From: Abyssalbus ytuae
Lineage (GTDB): Bacteria > Bacteroidota > Bacteroidia > Flavobacteriales > Flavobacteriaceae
Reading direction: 5' to 3'
NCBI RefSeq assembly: GCF_022807975.1
Contig: NZ_CP094358.1
Span: 1,054,001 to 1,118,000, forward strand
Length of the DNA: 64,000 nucleotides
This document shows positions 59,969 to 64,000 of this stretch, piece after piece (within the stretch, counting starts at the first letter, position 1; the number at the start of each line of letters is the position of its first letter). Position numbers and translations under genes: made by a program. The notes beneath the pieces are model-generated. The model saw only the letters and a program-made list of their open reading frames with translations. It did not search any database and was not told the origin of the DNA.

Positions 59969-60004
59969 ACCTCACAAGCTTTTCCAAACCTGTGAGGTTT
60001 TTTC
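59969..60004 (+). terminator. Orphan intrinsic terminator after the repeat cluster
   Basis: Stem ACCTCACA/TGTGAGGT (59969-59976 with 59991-59998), 14-nt loop, then TTTTTTCTT on the plus strand. No plus-strand gene lies between it and the SYLF terminator. Confidence 0.75.
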
Positions 60005-60138
60005 TTATAATTAGCCTTTCTTTTTTATGAAGTAGCACTTAATGTCTATTCTTAATAAGAATTACTTAAGGTCTCCTAAGGCATTATATATTTTAGGTTA
60101 CTGTTCGGAATACTCATTCTCCTTCTATTGCTTATATC

Positions 60139-62418
60139 CTATGGACAATCTGCACTTTTAGAATCTCCTGCAAATGTCCATCCTTTTGCTTCCAGTACTG
60201 TTCTTGCCGCCTCACCATCATCACAATACGCAAGGTTTGCAACTCCTAACTCTATATCATTGGGCGCTGTACTTAACTCAGACCATCCTTTTAAGGTAGC
60301 ATCATAATTTTCAATTGAAAGATTACTATCATCAAACATATTTTCCATATCACTTACTAGACTTATATCCCAATTACTTAAATCTTGGTTAAAAGAAGTG
60401 GCTCCGTAAAACATACGATACATATTTGTTACTGAACTTACATCCCAACTACTAATATCTACGTTAAAAGAAGTGGCATTGCGAAACATCCCATACGTAT
60501 ATGATACAGAGCTTACATTCCAATTACTAATATTACCATTAAAAGAACTAGCATCGGCAAACATATGCCCTAAATTTGTTACTAAGCTTAGATCCCAATT
60601 GCTAATGTCACTATTAAAAGAAGTGGCACCAGTAAACATACTTTGCATGTCAGTAACTAAACCAGTATTCCAACTACTTAAATCTTGATTAAAAGAGCTG
60701 GCATTGCGAAACATAGAACTCATATCTGTTACTGAACTTACATCCCAATTACCAATGTCACTATTAAAAGAACTAGCATCATTAAACATATGTTTTGTGT
60801 TTATTACCGAACTCACATTCCAATTACTAATATCACTATTAAAAGAACTGGCATTGTCAAACATACTTATCATATTCGTTGCTGAACTTACATTCCAATT
60901 ACTTAAATCTTGATTAAAAGAAGTGGCATAGTGAAACATACGATACATCTTTACTACTGAACTCACATCCCAATTACTAATATTACCATTAAAAGAAGTA
61001 GCATTACGAAACATAGAGCCCATACTTTTTACCGAACTTACGTCCCAATTATTTAAATCTCCATTAAAAGAGGTTGCTTGAAAAAACATATACTCCATAT
61101 TAGTAACCTCACTTAAATCTGGCCTATCTGTTGCTGTATATGTAAGATTAGAACATCCATAAAATGCTCTTTCCATAGACTTCCATTCAATAATACCCCA
61201 TTGTTGTATGGATTCTATTTTTTCTCTATCTCCTTCACCGTTAAAATATATTGCAGGAAAGTTTCCTGTAATACTTACAGTATATACTCCGGCAACATCA
61301 TAGATATGATTAGCATTTCCTGTTTGGTTTTCACTTGTAGTGCCATCTCCCCAATCTACATTATAACTATAGGTGTAGTCTGGGTTTGTAGGTATGGTAA
61401 TGGATTCTGATGCTGTTGTGGTTTGCCATACAGTAATAAATGCATCAGGGTTAGTATCTGCGATATCTGTAACATTAATGGTTATTTCTGCCGTTGATGT
61501 TAATTCTCCATCAGAAACTTCCACTGTAATAGTATGAGTTTGTGCTGTTTCAAAATCCAAACTTTTACCTGGGGCTAAACTCAAAACCCCGTCATTAGTA
61601 ATTTCAAATAAATCATTACTATTGGTAGCAATGCTAAAGGTAATAGCTGTTTCATATGTAGCCATAACTGTACCTATTTCTGTATCATCTGTAATATCTT
61701 CAGCTACTGAAAAACTCTGTGCTTCTATTACAGGAGCTTCATTTATATTTAGAACTATAATAGTAATTTCAGCGGTTGCAGTAAGTTGCCCATCAGATAC
61801 TTCTACTAATATTGTGTGGTTTTCTGCAGTTTCAAAATCTAAGCTTTGTCCTGGGGCTAAGCTTAAAATACCATCATCAGTAATTTCAAATAAATCATTG
61901 CTATTAGTAGTAATGTTATATGTAAGGGTAGTTTCATCTGTAGCTTCTACTGTGCCTATTTCTGCATCATCTGTAATATCTTCAGCTACTGTAAAACTTT
62001 GCGCTTCTATTACCGGAGTAGTATTTTCATCTTTATCTATTACAACCACAATTATACTTGCAGTTGCGGTTAATTCTCCATCAGACACTTCTACCGTAAT
62101 AACATGACTTTCATCGGTTTCAAAATCAAGGTTTTTACCGGTTGCCAAACTTAAAACACCTTCATTGGTAATTTCAAACAAATCATTACTATTGGTTGTA
62201 ATACTAAAAGTCAGTTCATCTTCTTCAGGGTCGGTAGCAGCTATTGTTCCTATTATTGCACTATCTAAAATATCTTCTGACACATTAAAAGATTGTTCGC
62301 TAATTTCCGGTGCTTTATTTTCTTGAGGTGGTGTAGTAGCAGGGCCATCATCTTTTGAACATGAGAAAATAAGTACAATAAAAACAAAAGGAACTAAAAT
62401 TTTGTTTAAGTTTTTCAT
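60139..62418 (-). CDS. BspA-like (DUF285) surface lipoprotein with cadherin-like modules
   Basis: 759 residues. Lipobox IFSC (Cys20) followed by SKDDGP, a good surface-export signal. Three cadherin-like modules of about 90 residues (SFNVSEDILDSAIIGTIAATD, then two SFxVAEDITDDxEIGTV copies, each with NSNDLFEIT and LDFET), a PKD-like segment (YSYNVDWGDGTTSENQTGNA), and ten full 25-residue DUF285 repeats of the form MFxxAxSFNxDISNWDVSSV plus an eleventh partial one. The end has YDATLKGWSEL and CDDGEAARTVLEAKGWTF. BspA-type repeats bind host or matrix proteins in other genera; here the target is unknown. No T9SS tail is present. Confidence 0.9.
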   Translation of the reverse strand: MKNLNKILVPFVFIVLIFSCSKDDGPATTPPQENKAPEISEQSFNVSEDILDSAIIGTIAATDPEEDELTFSITTNSNDLFEITNEGVLSLATGKNLDFETDESHVITVEVSDGELTATASIIVVVIDKDENTTPVIEAQSFTVAEDITDDAEIGTVEATDETTLTYNITTNSNDLFEITDDGILSLAPGQSLDFETAENHTILVEVSDGQLTATAEITIIVLNINEAPVIEAQSFSVAEDITDDTEIGTVMATYETAITFSIATNSNDLFEITNDGVLSLAPGKSLDFETAQTHTITVEVSDGELTSTAEITINVTDIADTNPDAFITVWQTTTASESITIPTNPDYTYSYNVDWGDGTTSENQTGNANHIYDVAGVYTVSITGNFPAIYFNGEGDREKIESIQQWGIIEWKSMERAFYGCSNLTYTATDRPDLSEVTNMEYMFFQATSFNGDLNNWDVSSVKSMGSMFRNATSFNGNISNWDVSSVVKMYRMFHYATSFNQDLSNWNVSSATNMISMFDNASSFNSDISNWNVSSVINTKHMFNDASSFNSDIGNWDVSSVTDMSSMFRNASSFNQDLSSWNTGLVTDMQSMFTGATSFNSDISNWDLSLVTNLGHMFADASSFNGNISNWNVSSVSYTYGMFRNATSFNVDISSWDVSSVTNMYRMFYGATSFNQDLSNWDISLVSDMENMFDDSNLSIENYDATLKGWSELSTAPNDIELGVANLAYCDDGEAARTVLEAKGWTFAGDSKSADCP

Positions 62419-62508
62419 AGGTTAATTACAGTTAATGATTATGATAAATCTGGAATTGAGAATTATTTTTTATAATTAAAAAACCAAATATAAATGAGAA
62501 TAATAGCA

Positions 62509-62540
62509 AACAAGTGCCAAATTATAATTTGGCACTTGTT
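62509..62540 (-). terminator. 32-bp perfect palindrome after era
   Basis: The sequence from AACAAGTGCCAAATTA to its exact complement at 62540 has no loop bases beyond a few central A/T. It lies 75 bp after era and 91 bp before the BspA-like gene; the T run after it on the minus strand is weak. It could instead be an operator of the BspA-like gene. Confidence 0.6.
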
Positions 62541-62614
62541 ATAATCTTACTACTTTAAAAATGAAACTGTAATTAATGGAGTATAGAAGAAAAAAACATA
62601 TTTAGCTTACAAAA

Positions 62615-63502
62615 TCAGTTTTGATTATACCCAAAACGCTTTAACTGCCGCTGATTGCTACGCCAGTTTTTATTTACTTTTACGTAAAGTTCAATATGAA
62701 TTTGTTTCCCGAAAAATTTTTCCAGGTCTTCACGGGCTGCCATGCCTACTTTTTTTAAAGCACTGCCCTTATGCCCTATTATAATTCCTTTTTGGGTATC
62801 TCTCTCTACCATTATTACGGAACGGATTCTTATAATATGATCAGATTCTACAAATTCTTCGGTTTCTACCTCAACCGCATAAGGAATTTCTTTTTTATAA
62901 TTAAGTAGAATTTTTTCCCTTATGGTTTCATTCACAAAAAAACGTTCGGGTTTATCAGTTAACTGGTCCTTGGGGTAAAAAGGAGGGGATTCGGGCAACA
63001 ATTCCACAATACGGTTAAAAACTTCAACTATATTAAAATTGTTTAAGGCAGAAATAGGGTATATTTCTGCATTGGGCACTTTTTCCTTCCAGAATTCTAC
63101 CTGTTCCTCCAGTTCTTCCTGGCTGGATTTATCTATTTTATTTAATAAGAGTAATACAGGTATTTTACCGGAGGTTATTTTTTTTAAAAAATCTTCATCT
63201 TTTAATGACTTCTCCCCTATTTCTACCATATAAAGAAGAATATCGGCATCATCTAAAGCAGATTTTACAAACTCCATCATAGACTCCTGCAATTCATAAG
63301 CCGGTTTGATAATACCGGGAGTATCCGAAATAATTACCTGAAAATCATCACCATTTACAATCCCGAAAATTCTATGCCGGGTTGTTTGTGCTTTTGAGGT
63401 AATTATTGATAATTTTTCGCCAACAAAGGCATTCATAAGGGTAGACTTACCCACGTTGGGGTTGCCTATAATGTTTACAAATCCTGCTTTATGCTTTTTC
63501 AT
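62615..63502 (-). CDS. era: GTPase Era
   Basis: 295 residues. GTPase motifs [36 protein letters not shown] and NKID, then the KH domain (IRIRSVIMVERDTQKGIIIGHKGSALKKVG, EKFFGKQIHIELYVKVNKNWR). Era binds 16S rRNA and helps 30S maturation. Its start overlaps the 3' end of the symporter gene by 14 bp, suggesting coupling. Confidence 0.97.
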   Translation of the reverse strand: MKKHKAGFVNIIGNPNVGKSTLMNAFVGEKLSIITSKAQTTRHRIFGIVNGDDFQVIISDTPGIIKPAYELQESMMEFVKSALDDADILLYMVEIGEKSLKDEDFLKKITSGKIPVLLLLNKIDKSSQEELEEQVEFWKEKVPNAEIYPISALNNFNIVEVFNRIVELLPESPPFYPKDQLTDKPERFFVNETIREKILLNYKKEIPYAVEVETEEFVESDHIIRIRSVIMVERDTQKGIIIGHKGSALKKVGMAAREDLEKFFGKQIHIELYVKVNKNWRSNQRQLKRFGYNQN

Positions 63503-64000
63503 TTATTCTCTTAAAATAGTTATTCATTGCTACATTCATTTTAGGAGATAACCATAAGACTGCTATCATATTAGGAATACTCATTAATGCAAATGCAAGG
63601 TCAATTAGTCCTACCACTAAATCTACTGTAGCTACTGCTGCAAAGATAATGCTCATAATGTATATGAGGTTGTAATATTGCCCTGTTTTTTCTCCGGTAA
63701 GAAAGGTGAGGCTTTTTGTTCCGTAATATGAATAGGTTAATAAGGTAGATATTCCAAAAGATATAACCATTACCATTAAAATTTCATCTCCAAAGCCATA
63801 TAGCAATTTTTCAAAAGCTGCCAGGGTGAGTAAAATTCCATTACTGCTTTTTTCTACATACACCCCACTTATAATAATTATAATTGCGGTAATGGTACAT
63901 ACCAGAATAGTGTCAATAAAAGGCCCCAGCATTGCTACAAGCCCTTCCTGCACAGGTTCGTTGGTTTTAGATTGTCCGTGATACATAGGCGCATTCCCCA
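63489..64000 (-). CDS. Alanine/glycine:cation symporter, AGCS family (3' part only)
   Basis: The frame is open to the window edge and continues upstream of the Met at 63986, reading GNAPMYHGQSKTNEPVQEGL, so that Met is internal. MLGPFIDTILVCTITAIIII and the following hydrophobic segments (DEILMVMVISFGISTLLTYSYYGTK, YNLIYIMSIIFAAVATVDLVVGLIDLAFALM) are the conserved C-terminal third of Na+/alanine (AGCS) carriers. About 170 residues are visible. It overlaps era by 14 bp and probably leads that operon. Confidence 0.9.
   Translation of the reverse strand, partial: GNAPMYHGQSKTNEPVQEGLVAMLGPFIDTILVCTITAIIIIISGVYVEKSSNGILLTLAAFEKLLYGFGDEILMVMVISFGISTLLTYSYYGTKSLTFLTGEKTGQYYNLIYIMSIIFAAVATVDLVVGLIDLAFALMSIPNMIAVLWLSPKMNVAMNNYFKRINEKA

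Larger units (their letters stand above)
59450..60138. other. Gene-free region with repeat cluster and two terminators
   Basis: 689 bp without a credible gene. It contains the SYLF terminator (59467-59500), a repeat cluster (59645-59937) and a second plus-strand terminator (59969-60004). Minus-strand ORFs here repeat the same peptide because they read through the DNA repeats. Confidence 0.6.

Noticed and set aside
59713-60038. Two minus-strand ORFs with repeated peptide (LRTQFSAHLVLKI-like)
   Set aside because: The peptide repeats because the DNA repeats; reading frames overlap each other and there is no start signal or codon pattern of a gene.
63986-63986. Start of the symporter gene at the Met at 63986
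   Set aside because: The frame is open further upstream and encodes family-typical residues (GNAP) to the window edge, so the gene is truncated by the window.

Overview
The window reads as chromosomal DNA of a gliding flavobacterium (phylum Bacteroidota, probably family Flavobacteriaceae). The evidence is an AT-rich base composition; gldJ and porV of the gliding and type IX secretion (T9SS) machinery; a T9SS C-terminal sorting domain; a SusC/SusD pair; many TonB-type outer-membrane proteins and lipoproteins; and promoters of the Bacteroidota type (TTG, about 19-20 nt spacer, TAnnTTTG). There is no phage, CRISPR array, integrase or transposase gene. Most genes are core or family-conserved.

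Layout. 1-4.5 kb: the 5' part of porV, divergent from gldJ, followed by murF. 4.5-10 kb: a secreted PL9-like beta-helix protein with a T9SS tail, then a TPR-type histidine kinase and its LuxR-type response regulator. 10.2-15.9 kb: a complete rRNA operon on the minus strand (16S, tRNA-Ile, tRNA-Ala, 23S, 5S) with tandem promoters, RNA-processing stems and a terminator. 16-21.4 kb: a Porin_10 protein divergent from rnhB and a large lipoprotein. 21.4-33.2 kb: a membrane protein of unknown function facing a six-gene SusCD locus (SusC, SusD, SGNH hydrolase, DASS/SLC13 carboxylate transporter, LTD-like lipoprotein, alpha/beta-hydrolase lipoprotein). This locus has two predicted esterases and no glycoside hydrolase or lyase. 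33.2-39.7 kb: lipB, small membrane proteins including a 51-residue YqaE/Pmp3 protein, lysS, then a gene-poor stretch with a degenerate repeat array. 39.7-49 kb: hemL, a glucosaminidase, a PLP deaminase/desulfhydrase, small lipoproteins, DUF5522, DUF4136, and the alaS-GSCFA-DUF4230 operon. 49-52.2 kb: the M23 peptidase, MerR, LemA, TPM, TPM operon. 52.2-59.5 kb: an outer-membrane receptor, der, a choice-of-anchor I lipoprotein and a SYLF protein. 59.5-64 kb: a non-coding repeat cluster, a BspA-like surface lipoprotein with cadherin-like modules, era, and the 3' part of an alanine/glycine:cation symporter.

The genes work mostly at the cell envelope: export and gliding (PorV, GldJ), wall synthesis and remodelling (MurF, glucosaminidase, M23), nutrient capture (SusCD locus, Porin_10, receptors) and surface display of lipoproteins. 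These sit beside translation genes (rRNA operon, lysS, alaS, der, era). The best candidate for an undescribed system is the SusCD-esterase-DASS locus at 22.9-33.1 kb. The non-coding signals that most deserve checking are the repeat cluster at 59.6-60.0 kb, the array at 37.5-37.75 kb, two long inverted-repeat elements (4.4 and 57.0 kb), a partial tRNA-Ile duplication in the rRNA spacer, and direct repeats between porV and gldJ. Three gene starts (rnhB, lysS, lipB) are set here partly from promoter positions.
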